A stretch of DNA of 64,000 bases, from contig JAMYGW020000001.1 in NCBI GenBank assembly GCA_025617375.2, forward strand, positions 1,860,001 through 1,924,000. Direction: 5' to 3'. The notes below the pieces were generated by a model. That model was not told the DNA's origin and ran no database searches. It worked only from the letters and a program-made list of their open reading frames with translations. Shown here in pieces: positions 11,801 through 22,915 of this stretch; the first letter of the stretch is position 1; each line of letters begins with the position of its first letter. Source of the DNA: Acarospora socialis. Taxonomy: Eukaryota > Ascomycota > Lecanoromycetes > Acarosporales > Acarosporaceae. The position numbers and the translations under genes were made by a program.

Positions 11801-13373
11801 AGAACATTGACAACTCGTAATGCAGATGCAAGCCTGCATCATGCCGTGTGTCGAACTCGACATGATGATCTACTGGCTACCGTTCTTGAGTCAGGCATTA
11901 GCAGCACGCTTATTCATAGCGGTTGCAGGGCACGTTGCACCACCGGTTTACTCTTACGATGCTGCGCGGCCCCCAGAGGTGGACTTTTGTGTCCATGACT
12001 CAGCTGGTCCCTGCTCTTCATCTACACCTACCTACACACTTGTACTCGTACCTACCTACCTATCTTAGGTAGTACGGATCAGAGTAGGACTGGCGGCAGT
12101 CTAAGATGATTAATCTTGCATTCAAGAGCGAGCACCCTTCCGATGCAGAAACTTCTCGAAACTTGGAACTACCATACAGTAGTACGAGTAAGTCAATCTT
12201 ATTCCATATAACATTAGACAAACTGGTTCGACGAGGGAGTACCTTACTTCACTCATATCCGAAGAAGGTTGATGGTACGGCATGATATCCTGACAAAGTT
12301 TTCGCCCTGTGCCGGCGCATCTTAGTTAAAGGGTCCATTCAAGCCGGAGCGCCATGATACATGACTACTGATTTTCTATCTGTGCTTGTAATGATTTAGT
12401 TACTGTTCGTAACCGAGTACAGGATTAACAACCGACCGCAACATGGCTTTGTTCCAATTTAATCAGCGGCTAACCCGGGAAACGATTGCCTTGTGACGAC
12501 GAGGCTTCGCCTGCCATCATGTGTGTTTTCGTTTGACCGAGTAGATCCAACTACAAAGGTACTACGGACTCCAATAACTAGTATTACAAGTGCTCATAGC
12601 ATAGCCTATATTACATGCCGGGCTGTAAATCTAGAACTTGGACCCTCCTTTGATGCTTAACCCATAAGATACTCTGGGCAAATCAAGTGACGCATTAATT
12701 ATTTTGAGATAAGTACCAGGTAGCCCATGTGGCACGGTCACCCAACGCGTCACTTACTTTCTTTTCATACCTTATGCTTTGAAGACTACCTTGAGGCCTT
12801 CATTCACATCCGCTTGCCGAGGCCGCATTTCGATGAGTACAGATTGGTGGGGATTTCGATCAACCTTTTACTAACATGAGGTGACCGGGAAGAAATTCCC
12901 CTCTAGGTACAGATACCTATTCGAGAGTACCTTACCTTTTACGAAGTACAGAGTACGTACGGAGTAGGAAGGTTTTGATGCATGATACTTTTCGCATTGA
13001 GGCGACCCAAGGATTCGTTTGAGAAGCCGAGGTGCGAGGATGAGATACTCGTCATGCGTCTGCAGTTGTTATCGATAAGGAGATTAGAAGCGGAGTACCT
13101 ACTCCATGTTCGATCCTGGCTTTCGGTTGAAAGATGAGAATGCACTCCCTTGATTGACGGCGTGCATGAGTAATAGGTTGGTTGAATCAATGATAAGGCA
13201 ACGAGGATATTGACGCTGTTTGTTGACAGCTGAAGAGAGCTTGGGGCTTCGGCTAAGACCGGCTTCTCTCAGCTCGGTGCGACGTCGGAATGCATCAACT
13301 GATGTTCCGAACATCGTAGGGCGACTATGGTATAGCTCAAGTCTTGACATCATTGGTTGCTAGTGAAGCCAAA
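8813..13373. other. Long gene-free region with dispersed TACGGAGTA/TACCTAGG motifs
   Basis: About 4.6 kb without a gene I can support on either strand; frames are short and unrelated to known families. It has repeated copies of TACGGAGTA or its complement TACTCCGTA and relatives (near 9527, 9540, 10207, 12953), and TACCTAGG-type palindromes (near 9575, 10129, 12053). No tRNA cloverleaf, rRNA or transposon end was recognised. The last few hundred bases are the promoter of NAD kinase. Confidence 0.5.
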
Positions 13374-15189
13374 ATGGAGGAGCAATCGAGTCAACAACTC
13401 GACAACGCCCTCATTCTTGATGGCACCCTCAAGCGGAGCTCAAGTCGAGACGATGTAGGTCAATGAATGTAAAAAGCTACGGGTTGCATCAGGAACATGA
13501 AACTGACTGTCCTTTGGAGGGTCCTGAAGACTCGAGCGCGAGTGAGTCGGAGTACCAGCACGCACTCGAGGTACTTGACCCAACACCGTGGGACGCCAGG
13601 TTTCACGTTCGCTGAAACAGCATGAGCAGGTCGTATTTGACCAGGAGAACAACCATCGCCGCAAATCCTCCTTTGATGCCCCACATCTGGCGCGTCAGCA
13701 AGCCGAGCAGCACACGCATTCGGCTTGCTTTGTACATGCTCTCCTCGAGAGACAGCGAAAGACTGGGAAAGTTGGTGGGCTGGATGACATCTTCGAGAAC
13801 AACCAGCTGCAGGATAAGGTTCAGGATGGGGGCGCCGAGACTCCCACACACTCGCGCCTGCTCACCAAGAAACAACTCTCCGACATGGCTTGGGGGGTGC
13901 GGGAGCTGTCCAAGACGTTGGGAGGCATCCGGTTGAAGCTGCGGGTGAAGACGGTGTTTCTGTTGACGAAGGCACATGACGAGACGCTGATTGGGTATAC
14001 GAGGGAGGTAGCGGCCTGGTTGTTGAACAAGGAGAGGGACGTGCCGTACATTGTGTGCGTGACTACCTTGTCTTGGATGGGGCCAATAAAATCTGATGAA
14101 TGGCAGATACGTAGAGGAGACATTGGAAACGAATCATAAGTTCAATGCTCATGATTTGGTTGCAGAGGATCCTTCGTATGAGAGCCGGCTGAAGTATTGG
14201 ACGAATGAACTGTGCGAGAAGCGGCCACATACCTTTGATTTTGTGGTGACGGTATGACTGCCGGCCAGCATAGATGGCATCACTGACCTGACGTAGCTTG
14301 GAGGGGATGGCACGGTCCTCTACGCCAGCTGGTTATTCCAGCGGATTGTACCACCGGTTTTGTCTTTCGCCTTGGGATCTCTGGGCTTCCTGACAAAGTT
14401 TGATTATTCCGACTTCGCGAACACGCTTACCAAGGCTTTCCGTGACGGCGTTACTGTAAGCCTGAGACTACGATTCGAGGGCACAGTGATGAGGGCGCAG
14501 AGGCGTGGAGAGGAGCACGAGGGTGATCTAGTCGAAGAGTTGATAGGAGAAGAGTCTGACGATCATCGGACACACAAGCCGGACGGCACATACCAGATAC
14601 TGAATGACGTCGTGGTTGACAGAGGGCCCAATCCGAGTACGACTACCGTGCTCACCTGGAGAGAGTGCGGTATTGACTGAACTTAGCAATGTCGTCTATC
14701 GAAATATTTGGCGACGACGAGCACTTCACCACCGTGCAAGCAGACGGTATCTGCGTCGCCACGCCTACCGGATCGACAGCATACAATCTGGCGGCTGGCG
14801 GCTCACTTTGCCATCCCGAGAACCCAGTCATACTGGTGACGGCCATTTGCGCTCACACCTTATCCTTCAGACCGATCATACTGCCTGACACGGTTGTACT
14901 CAGAGCTGGGGTTCCGTATGATGCGAGAACCAGCTCCTGGGCAAGCTTCGACGGGCGGAAAAGGTACACCTCCATTTTCAGATATTCTGAGATTAGCCAT
15001 TGATCAACATTGTTCAGGGTCGAGTTGTGTCCAGGAGATTATGTGACGATTTCAGCATCCCGATATCCTTTTGCAAATGTCATGCCGCAAGGAAGGCGAA
15101 GTGAGGATTGGGTCAACAGCATCTCAAGGACTTTGCAGTGGAACTCGAGGCAACGGCAGAAAGGATTTAAGGAATGGCAGGACGACTGA
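13374..15189 (+). CDS. NAD kinase (ATP-NAD kinase)
   Basis: Phosphorylates NAD(H) to NADP(H), about 489 residues (Utr1/Yef1/Pos5 family). Six exons: 13374-13454, 13600-14054, 14107-14251, 14297-14636, 14687-14963, 15018-15189, all phases consistent. The N-terminal extension is Gln/Ser-rich. The domain starts at [25 protein letters not shown] follows directly after the third intron (about residue 228) and is the nucleotide-binding signature. [12 protein letters not shown] and [18 protein letters not shown] are the conserved substrate-site segments. It ends [11 protein letters not shown]. There is no clear mitochondrial presequence, so a cytosolic Utr1-like form is most likely. Trs31 starts 270 bases downstream on the same strand. 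Confidence 0.94.
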
Positions 15190-15459
15190 TTACGAACTTG
15201 ATATAGATCTCAGCTTAGACATTTCCTCTGCCATGCAATCAGACTCGATATCCCGGTTGTAAGTGCGTAACAAGGCCCACTGCTCCGCCGTAGATTTTGA
15301 ATCGGAAACACCTTTCAAGCATGTCCAGAGCTGTAAAGCCCTACAAAAATTACCCGACTCTCCTCTCGCCGTCTCAAGCTATATACATCTCAGACTCGTT
15401 CCCTCCCTCAATCGCACTCCAATCGCACTCCAGCACCCACAACCCTCCATGCGCCCACC

Positions 15460-16359
15460 ATGAGCACCACGACCACCAACCCCAAACCAGCACCCCCCAC
15501 CGGCCTCCAACAACAACACCCCCTCCAACAACACCCGCACCCACAATCACAAGCGCAAGCACATATACCTTCCCAACGCGGCCCGACCGGCGGCCTGCGC
15601 ACCCCCTCCAACCGCAAGACGATCTACGACCGCAACCTGAACCGCAGCCGGACGGCGGAGCTGAGCCGGGCCAGTTTCGCCTACCTGTTCAGCGAGATGG
15701 TCATCTACGCGCAGAAGCGGGTAACGGGGATCCAGGATCTGGAACGACGGTTCATCTCCTCCTCTTTCCCCTCTGCTCAAACTTCGCTTCCGCAACCCAG
15801 AGCCTTACTCCTTCCCTTCCCTTCCCTTCCCTTCCCTTCCCTTCCCTTCCCTTCTCATCCCATGCCACCACACCAAGTCCCTCACCGCTAAACGTCCGTC
15901 TATTCGTGCACACACAGACTCTCCGAGCAAGGCCACCCGCTCGGCCTGCGCCTCCTCGACCTCCTCCTCTACCGCACCCCCGCCTCGCCCACCCAACGCC
16001 CCACGCGCATCCTGCCGCTCCTGCAATTCATCACGACGACGCTCTGGCGCCACCTGTTCGGCCGCCCCGCCGACACGCTGGAGCGCTCGTCGGCCAACGA
16101 CGACGAGTACATGGTCTCGGACAACGAGCCGCTCGTCAACGCCTACGTCAGCGTGCCGCGCGAGATGAGCATGCTGAATTGCGCCGCGTACGTGGCGGGC
16201 GTGGTGGAGGGGGTTTGTGATGGCGCGGGGTTTCCGGCCAAGGTTAGCGCGCATAATGTGGGTGGAGATGAGCTGTGGCCGGGGAAGACGGTGTTTTTGA
16301 TTAAGTTTGAGAGGGGGGTTGTGGAGAGGGAGGGGGTGTTGGAGAGGGGGGGGAGGTGA
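15460..16359 (+). CDS. TRS31: TRAPP complex subunit Trs31 (TRAPPC5)
   Basis: A Bet3-family core subunit of the TRAPP complexes, which act as exchange factor and tether for ER-Golgi and intra-Golgi vesicles. The 243-residue product has a Pro/Gln-rich N-terminal 50 residues, then KTIYDRNLNRSRTAELSRAS, the family signature, and ends with the conserved GDELWPGKTVFLIKFER block. Exons are 15460-15749 and 15918-16359; the donor is GTTCAT and the junction rebuilds DLERRLSEQGHPLGLRLLD. The intron carries a CCCTT repeat. Coding bases are strongly G/C at third positions compared with neighbours. Confidence 0.93.
15811..15854 (+). repeat. (CTTCC)n microsatellite in the Trs31 intron
   Basis: Nearly nine perfect tandem copies of a 5-base pyrimidine unit in the middle of the single Trs31 intron. 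It may add to the polypyrimidine tract. It is likely to vary in length between strains. Confidence 0.9.
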
Positions 16360-16498
16360 GGGTGGATGTGGTGAAGTGTGGGATGGGTTGTAAGGGTGTG
16401 GGAGAGATTGGGTGGCGTTTTGGTGGGAAGCGTTGCATCTTACGGAGCTATGTGGGGATTGATAGAAGCGCTTGCGAATGGAGTATGTAGGTTACTAG

Positions 16499-18037
16499 CT
16501 AGTTGACGTCGACTCTTCGTCGCTTGTCGCTGGCGTAGCGGTCGCGGTCGCGGTCGTGATATGGAGAAGGACTACGCTTCCTCCGATCCCGATGGTCGCG
16601 GTGCTGATCTCTTCTTGGTGGCGGTGACCTTGATCTCGACCTTGATTGTGAGGGAGACCGTCGTCGAGGACTCCTCCGTCTAGGTTCGTGATCGGACGCT
16701 CGGTCTTGACTCGGTCGGTAGGTGTCTCCGCCATCCCTACCATCTCTTCCGTTCGAGCCATTCCTATCCGCTCTCGGACCCTCCGGAGCTCCCTCCGGTG
16801 CTTTCCTCCGCTCTTTTACCGCCGTAGCATTCGCCCCAGAAGCACCGCCCCTCCCTCCATCCCGACTGTCAGGCATGAACCTCTCATCCCTCGCATCCCC
16901 CATTCCTCCCCCTCCGCCTCTGGCTTCCCTATCCCTCCTATCCCCAAACTGCCCCCACCTCCCCGTATCCTCCGACTTCAGATCCCTATACTTCGTCGCA
17001 CCCTTCCTGCCCAGCCTTGTCATATCCCTAACCTGCATATACCGCGGCAACAGCTCCCGATCCTTTACATCGTCCTGAAACCGACTCCCCATAATATCCC
17101 TCCGATCCAACCCCTGCTCCCTCGCATCCTCCTGAAAAAACGCCCCCTTGTGATAATACTTCTGCAGATACCCCATCTTGCCCTTCCCCTCCTTCTCCTC
17201 CCGCTGCCGCTCCAGAAACTCTCGGTCTTCAGCCTCCCGCTCCGCCGCGCTCAGGCCCCGCCGTCGCTCCACCTCCTCCCGCTCCCGCTCCGCCGCCTCG
17301 ATGGCTTCCCGCTCCCGTTTTACGCGCTTCAGCTCGCGTAGCTTCCACGCCGCGAGCTCGGCCTCGGGGTCGAGTCCGTCCGTGTCGTCGACTTGCCCCA
17401 CTTCGCCTTCTTCGTCGTCGTCCCAGTGCTTCTTCCCCGCCGCCAGCGCCGCGGCGTTTTTCTCGAGCTGCGCTTGCACCAGGGCGTCGGCTTTGGTGAG
17501 GCGGCGCTCTTCGTCGGTGGCGTGTTGCTGCTCGGCGATTCGCGAAAGGTCGGCGGCGGTGGTGTTGGGGTCTCTGCGTTTGTCCTTCTTGATGAACGTC
17601 GGCCGGAGTAGGATTTTAGGTGCGTCGTCTGAGCTGCTGCTCTCTTCCTCCTCGCTGCCTGTCCCTTCGTCGTCCTCGTCGTCCGAGCTACCGCCTTCGG
17701 AGCCACTGTTGCTCTCTTCCGTCACAAACCCTTCCTCCTCCTCCCGCTTCGCGCGCGCCGCTTTTTCGGCTTCGACGCGCGCTTCTTCGTCGAGGGCGGC
17801 GCGGCGGCGGACGGAGTTGAGGTCGACTTGTTTGAGGGTGCTGGCGATCTTGGTGGTTGTGGAGGCGGGGAAGGATGTTGCTTTTGGGGGGCCGGGTTTG
17901 GGTGCGGCGTCGGTGGGTGCGTCGGTGGTGTTTTCGGAGTCGGAGCCGGAGGTCGATGGGGCTTCTTCGGCGGTGGGTTTGCCGGCCCGGTAACGTGCGG
18001 GCTTCTGGGGGTTGGCGGTCATAAATTTGGGTGCCAT
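16499..18037 (-). CDS. MFAP1-type spliceosome-associated protein
   Basis: A nuclear splicing factor of the MFAP1 family (pre-B complex, partner of Prp38), 512 residues, one exon. The N-terminus is basic then Ser/Glu/Asp-rich (SSDDEDDEGTGSEEEESSSS). KILLRPTFIKKDKRRDPNT leads into long charged coiled coil (ELKRVKREREAIEAAERERE). The conserved block MGYLQKYYHKGAFFQED, RDIMGSRFQDDVKDRELLP and GRKGATKYRDLKSEDTGRW is the MFAP1 C-terminal domain. A tail of RS/RD dipeptides follows. The chosen start (MAPKFMTANPQKPARYRAG) matches the usual family beginning; the in-frame ATG 135 bases upstream is less likely. Confidence 0.9.
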   Translation of the reverse strand: MAPKFMTANPQKPARYRAGKPTAEEAPSTSGSDSENTTDAPTDAAPKPGPPKATSFPASTTTKIASTLKQVDLNSVRRRAALDEEARVEAEKAARAKREEEEGFVTEESNSGSEGGSSDDEDDEGTGSEEEESSSSDDAPKILLRPTFIKKDKRRDPNTTAADLSRIAEQQHATDEERRLTKADALVQAQLEKNAAALAAGKKHWDDDEEGEVGQVDDTDGLDPEAELAAWKLRELKRVKREREAIEAAEREREEVERRRGLSAAEREAEDREFLERQREEKEGKGKMGYLQKYYHKGAFFQEDAREQGLDRRDIMGSRFQDDVKDRELLPRYMQVRDMTRLGRKGATKYRDLKSEDTGRWGQFGDRRDREARGGGGGMGDARDERFMPDSRDGGRGGASGANATAVKERRKAPEGAPEGPRADRNGSNGRDGRDGGDTYRPSQDRASDHEPRRRSPRRRSPSQSRSRSRSPPPRRDQHRDHRDRRKRSPSPYHDRDRDRYASDKRRRVDVN

Positions 18038-18242
18038 GGTGGGAGCGGCTGTGAGTATGTGATGGGAGCTGTTTAATACTTTTGTTATGGAAGAGGTAAT
18101 CGATGCTGTGTATTTGAGCCGCGGAAGTTCGCGAGCAGCTTCAGGGTTACAGTACTCGAAACTCTGCGTCATTTACACTGTAGGTGAAAAATCATCACTT
18201 TATCTAGTAAATTCTGTCATTCCTATATTCATTTACAGTATA

Positions 18243-18926
18243 CAGTGCCGGAAAAAACTCTGGTCTGTTCAGAACGGTTGTGAAAATCACTTTTTTTATT
18301 TCTCAAAACACACAAATACTGCAACTACTCCACAGTCACAACTTATACAGACAATCTGAGTATATAGAATGATGAATTGTATATAGATCTATTAGACTTT
18401 CAATTTTCATACATATCTTTGAGCAATTGCATGAGTAATTATCATAAAAGTGTGTTTTTACAATAAAACAGCGACACAACATGAGTTTTTGTTGATTTTG
18501 CTGCAAATTATATGTAAAAATCACTGAATATTGCAATAACAACAGCATTTATGTATCAATTGATTCAGAACTTTCACAGATGATAGAGATTTATATATAT
18601 CTTAATACTGTAGTCTCAGATTATTGTAATAAATTGTTATTGTTGAGTTATACACTGAATACAGTGTAAAATTGCTGTTTTTCACAACAAAAACACTCAA
18701 AAACACACTTTTTCAGTGACTACACATGCATTTGTTCAATTACACACTTCAAATCTTGAAATATGAAAGATCTATATATCTTACATCAATCTATATACTC
18801 AGTTTGTAATAATATACTGTGGTTGTGAAGTAGTTGCAGTATTTGTGTGTTTTGAGAAATTTGAGCTTTCAAAAAAAAGTGGTTTTCGCAACCGTTCTGA
18901 ACGGACCAGAGTTTTTTCCGGCACTG
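18243..18926. mobile_element. Non-autonomous Tc1/mariner-like MITE with long inverted ends
   Basis: A 684-base, very AT-rich element flanked by a TA duplication (18241-18242 and 18927-18928). The ends are inverted repeats starting CAGTGCCGGAAAAAACTC. The first 48 bases of each end differ at only three sites, all C/T transitions, and similarity continues discontinuously for well over 100 bases (TTTCTCAAAACACACAAA is identical in both). The interior has no reading frame of note, so it could only move with a transposase from elsewhere. TA target and CAGTG ends fit the Tc1/mariner superfamily (Fot/pogo-like in fungi); this assignment is inference. The element lies between the MFAP1-type and Hsp70-fold genes. 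Confidence 0.88.
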
Positions 18927-19198
18927 TAACACATCTACAAAACCAATTGACACCCCCTTGTTTTTAGAACGGTCAAAGTCTTAAAGAAGGATTATCAGTC
19001 GGAATTGTAGACTACTCCTTTCAATAACTTAACAAAGCATGTGCAACACTTGAATTGGATCAGTTCCATTATCAGTCTACAGTTTCTGATCGAGTTTTCT
19101 ATATGTATGCAGTCACCAAAGATACTATTATGAGTAGAAGAATCTTTTGACTGCTTTATCAGATGACTCTTCACATGAACCTCTCACTATGAGGAACT

Positions 19199-20152
19199 TC
19201 AGGATGCCTGGGGCTCATCCGGAATGTGATCCGGCATAGAGATAAAAGAGCCTGTCGTTTTTGGATTCTCCACCTGTGACTTTGCAGCCCTCGCGGCGCC
19301 TATCGACGCCAAGTATAATGGATCAAGTGAGTCAAACAGCACGCCCTTTCCCAGGTCTGCGAAGATTTGTTGGAGCGTGTCGTGCATACGTCGCATCTCT
19401 TCCCTGGAAGCTTCACCACCGAGTACCACAGCTTTAACGTCATGGTAAGAGAGTCCTCCGGTCGATGGAGATGAATCTTTCGCTGTTGTGAGAGATATAA
19501 ACCTCTTTAAAGCTTCGGAAATTCGTTCGTAATGCTGTCCTGGTTCCGATTCCGAGACTGCATCCTCACCAAGGTGCGGTAGTTGCACTTGTCCCTCAAC
19601 CAGGGCATAGCCGCCATCCTTCACGGTCTCGCAAATGAGTAGGTGCAGGTAGCTTCGATTGTAATCTACCACGAGAGTGAGGTATTCGGCTTCAGCGATG
19701 CTAGACTCAAGATCATATGCTTTATCCAAGGCCCGGGGGTACCTCAGAAGTAGGTGGATGCCGGCAAGAGGGACGTCCGCTACTTTTGCCGCACTGAAGA
19801 TGGCTTGCTGAGCGGTACTGTTCCAATGGTAGGGAATACTGATCGCCTTGACGTCTACTGCGGTAGACCCCAAGACTCGTGAAGCGTCTGATTTGATGGC
19901 GTCAATTTCGTGAGCGAAAAGCGCTGATAACTCTTCGGCTTGAGACTCTGGTTGGAGATGCGAGTCGGGCAAATGTTCCTGTGGCCGCGATTCGAGATGG
20001 TTCTGTACCCTCTTCTGGAGAAGTTGCTTGAAAACCTCTTGGTATGCGACACTTGCTGTGACCCGAGTGACGGGAACAATAGCTCCATCGTCCAAGGCAT
20101 GAGAGGCTGTGATGTATGTTGGTCCAAAATTTAGACCGAGAGGATAGGGCAT
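19199..20152 (-). CDS. Orphan Hsp70/actin-fold ATPase-like protein
   Basis: One frame of 317 codons. The product starts MPYPLGLNFGPTYITASHAL, which resembles the phosphate-1 loop of Hsp70/actin-fold (ASKHA) proteins. Later segments VDVKAISIPYHWNSTAQQAI, LLLRYPRALDKAYDL, YLTLVVDYNRSYLHLLI (phosphate-2-like) and VKAVVLGGEASREEM (adenosine-like) occur in the order expected of an Hsp70 ATPase domain. It is shorter than a full domain (about 380) and has no substrate-binding part. The usual DLGT and GG residues are changed, so ATP hydrolysis is doubtful. Function unknown; such orphan relatives occur singly in fungal genomes. The gene ends 270 bases from the MITE. Confidence 0.7.
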   Translation of the reverse strand: MPYPLGLNFGPTYITASHALDDGAIVPVTRVTASVAYQEVFKQLLQKRVQNHLESRPQEHLPDSHLQPESQAEELSALFAHEIDAIKSDASRVLGSTAVDVKAISIPYHWNSTAQQAIFSAAKVADVPLAGIHLLLRYPRALDKAYDLESSIAEAEYLTLVVDYNRSYLHLLICETVKDGGYALVEGQVQLPHLGEDAVSESEPGQHYERISEALKRFISLTTAKDSSPSTGGLSYHDVKAVVLGGEASREEMRRMHDTLQQIFADLGKGVLFDSLDPLYLASIGAARAAKSQVENPKTTGSFISMPDHIPDEPQAS

Positions 20153-21166
20153 ATTGGTGAGCGAGTCGAGCGAATGTTCAGCCCCCTGAGAGCGTTCTTG
20201 ATGTGGTTGACATGGTAGGGAGCCGAGAGGAGGAGTACCGGTTTATACGAGAATTTAGTTTACCAACAAGGGCAAACAATTCCAAAATATATCACTGAGG
20301 TGCTTTTATGGAGAGCTCCAGTTGCTAGCTTCAGTCTCAAATTCAATGCATGCGCGCATTGATGTGAGTGCCGGTTACGTACATCCCGTGACTAAAAACT
20401 AATTTTCGTAATTAAGTACTGATCTCAGGCTGTCACCATTCCCTACCGCCGCCGTGCCTCAATCCTCCAAACTGAAACGCCAACTTGCTCCTCTCCGCAG
20501 TCCTCCAACAATAATGACCATCCCATCATCGCAACATCAGCCTCAGCACAGCCTGATTCTTAAAAGAAACAGATCCTCTGGACCGACCTACGATTGTACC
20601 GCATCAATACTGACTATCAAGGGCTTGACATACAGTACATTAGCATTTCAGGACTCGTGTCATTGAGTGAGAAAACTTCCACTCCGGGCCACCTACTATG
20701 GCACGGAACATTGATCTGTCATAATGACGCATCTAACCTTTGCTTGTTTCGATTTAGAATGTCCTGATTATGTGTTTCATGTGGAGGCCCTCTGTCCAGT
20801 TGGCCGGGCGGTGCTGCAAATCCAACAGCAAAGTAAACATCTATTCTTGGGGACCAACATACCCTAAGCTTCTTCCTTGGCTTCTATTTTACCCAACCTC
20901 AGCGTTGGAAGTCCTCAGCTTCATGGAGTGCCGCAGTCGCGCTGAAAAGCATGGAAGTGGTACAGCAGTTTCAGGTATCATGGTCTGGCATCCTGCATCC
21001 TTCGGTGTTGGGCTGTATCGACGCAGATGGTGTTGGGGGAGTAGATGACACGATATATAAAGCCTCGAGCTATGCGTTTCTCTTTCAATTTGTACTTCGA
21101 TAGTAGTTGGGAGCTTGCCCGCTTAATCAATTTGTTCTTCTTTCCCTGCTATACGCAGCGCCCATC
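20153..21166. other. Divergent intergenic region
   Basis: About 1 kb between the Hsp70-fold gene (minus) and the metalloprotease gene (plus), holding both promoters. A TATA box sits at 21054-21061. Short frames have no family signal. Confidence 0.5.
21054..21061 (+). promoter_or_regulatory. TATA box of metalloprotease gene
   Basis: TATATAAA lies 106 bases before the ATG at 21167, followed by a CT-rich leader. The arrangement is the same as for the chitin deacetylase gene. Confidence 0.5.
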
Positions 21167-22481
21167 ATGGCTTTGAAGAATCTGTTCTTGCTAGCTTGCG
21201 CTCATCTTGCTCTGGCATCACCCATCGCTGCACCTGCAAATCCACAACCAACAAGTGTACTAGGAGCATTATTAGGAGGGATTGTCCCAGGACTCCCGGG
21301 GGTGCTGGAGACCTATACGAAAGACGGCCTAGCCAATGAGTTCAAAGGTCTTTACTGGGACTATGCGTTCCAAAAAGATAAGGACAACAAGCAAGAATGC
21401 ACTCCGGAAATGCTCGATACTTTGGTACCTGCATTGCGTAAGACCAAGGAGTTCACGAACTTCCTCACGGACCCCAACAGGAAGGACTACAACAGCGACG
21501 GTGCCTGGCACACTTTCTACATACGCCCGAACCCACATGGTAAGACTATCGTAACACAAGACTGGAATTTCAACGACAACAACAAGGCCGTCTTCAAAGC
21601 CATCAACGACAACGTCAAACTCGCCTCTACCTACCCTTATAACGGTGGTGGGTCGGGTTCCAAAGCCCAGCGCGCCTCTATCCGTTGCAAGGAGGACTTC
21701 CCGGACAAGGATAAGCGCTGTGCGAAGAATCCTAGGCTTCCCGCCTATACTACCCAACCAGATGGGACGCAGGATAACACCTGGATCACTCTCTGCCCCA
21801 AGTTTTTCGACCACGACATTCCAAAGCTAGCAGAGCTGACCAACAACAAGAAGAAGTCAAGTGAACTATATGCGCTCAGGAGCCGTGAGCATATCATGTG
21901 AGGACTCCCGGAAGGGTCAACAAACCTCTGCTAATACTAGGAAAGCGCTCATGAATTTATGCATGTCAAGAAATTCGGCTACCGCACGTTCAGTAAGTCA
22001 TTGTGCGGCCGTGAGAACACTGAGACGGGCTAACAATCTTCTCAGTTGACGATCTCAAGGACGGTGCTGATGGCCCCGTCTATGGAGGTAGCAGATGCTC
22101 TGATTACGGCTGGACGTTCTGGAAGAAGAATCCGAGCAAAGTGAACACAATGCAAGAGTTAAACGGTACCTTTCCACCCCCTCTCTCCCAGATCCCATCA
22201 TGCTCCCATTCTACCTTGACCCATTGACTAAGACCTTTCCCTTACCAGCGGATACATATGGCTGGTGGTTCACAGCCGTCTGGTTCCAAAACAAATGGGG
22301 CTGGCCTTACGATACCACCTCCACCGCCCGTGAAGGCTGGACCGATGCCAACGCGATAAAGGGTTACGATGATGGCACGAGGGATGATGGTGATGGTACT
22401 CTCCCAGTTGATGGCGGGAGTGTTTTCGGAGGTCAGTCAGTACACGGAGGTGCTCCGAGTCCGAGCTGTCCTGGTTGCTAG
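21167..22481 (+). CDS. Secreted zinc metalloprotease, M35/aspzincin-like
   Basis: A 376-residue product with a signal peptide (MALKNLFLLACAHLALASP). Four exons: 21167-21897, 21946-21992, 22046-22165, 22249-22481. Splicing the first intron rebuilds IIAHEFMHVKKFGYRTF, giving a HExxH zinc site at residues 246-250. GYRTFIDD downstream resembles the GTxxD turn, and LNADTYGWWFTAVW resembles the NADSYEYFA segment of aspzincins. Several Cys residues (ECTPE, IRCKED, KRCAK, TLCPKF, RCSDYG) suggest disulphides. The last 50 residues are Asp/Gly-rich. Likely an extracellular peptidase in nutrition or host interaction. An ATG 60 bases upstream is in frame but would hide the signal peptide. Confidence 0.75.
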
Positions 22482-22915
22482 ATTGGGAAAGTACGGAGTA
22501 TTACAAATGGATCGGAGTCTGGTATTGGGAATGCTCGTGGAATGATTGGCTGCACAGGGCGAGGAAGGGTGAGCTATGTCGACAATGCTATGTTCCTCTG
22601 AATTCCAAGTCGTGAGCAAACAAGATGTACTAGCTAGTTAGTGTTGGCGTCATTATGGAGATGGTACCTGCACAAATTCATAGTACACACGATGATCTTC
22701 TCTCCTTCTCTTGTCACCACTTGCCCCTTGAAATAATAACCACATGAGCGACATTGCAGTCCTATTTCGTAACGGTCTATCTAGGCCTCACACTGGGTAT
22801 GGAGCATCTTGAATCTACCAACGCCTCCATTTCTAAAAATAAGGGGGTCTCCCAACGAGTCCTTGGCGCACCATCACCCTCTCTCCCAAACAACCTCCTG
22901 GGCCCTCCTCTCCGC

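Noticed and set aside
15297-16220. 307-codon plus frame over Trs31
   Set aside because: Low-complexity Pro/His/Arg translation of the Trs31 gene and its CTTCC intron in another frame.
17178-17993. 271-codon Ser/Arg-rich plus frame
   Set aside because: Antisense of the charged coiled-coil part of the MFAP1-type gene.
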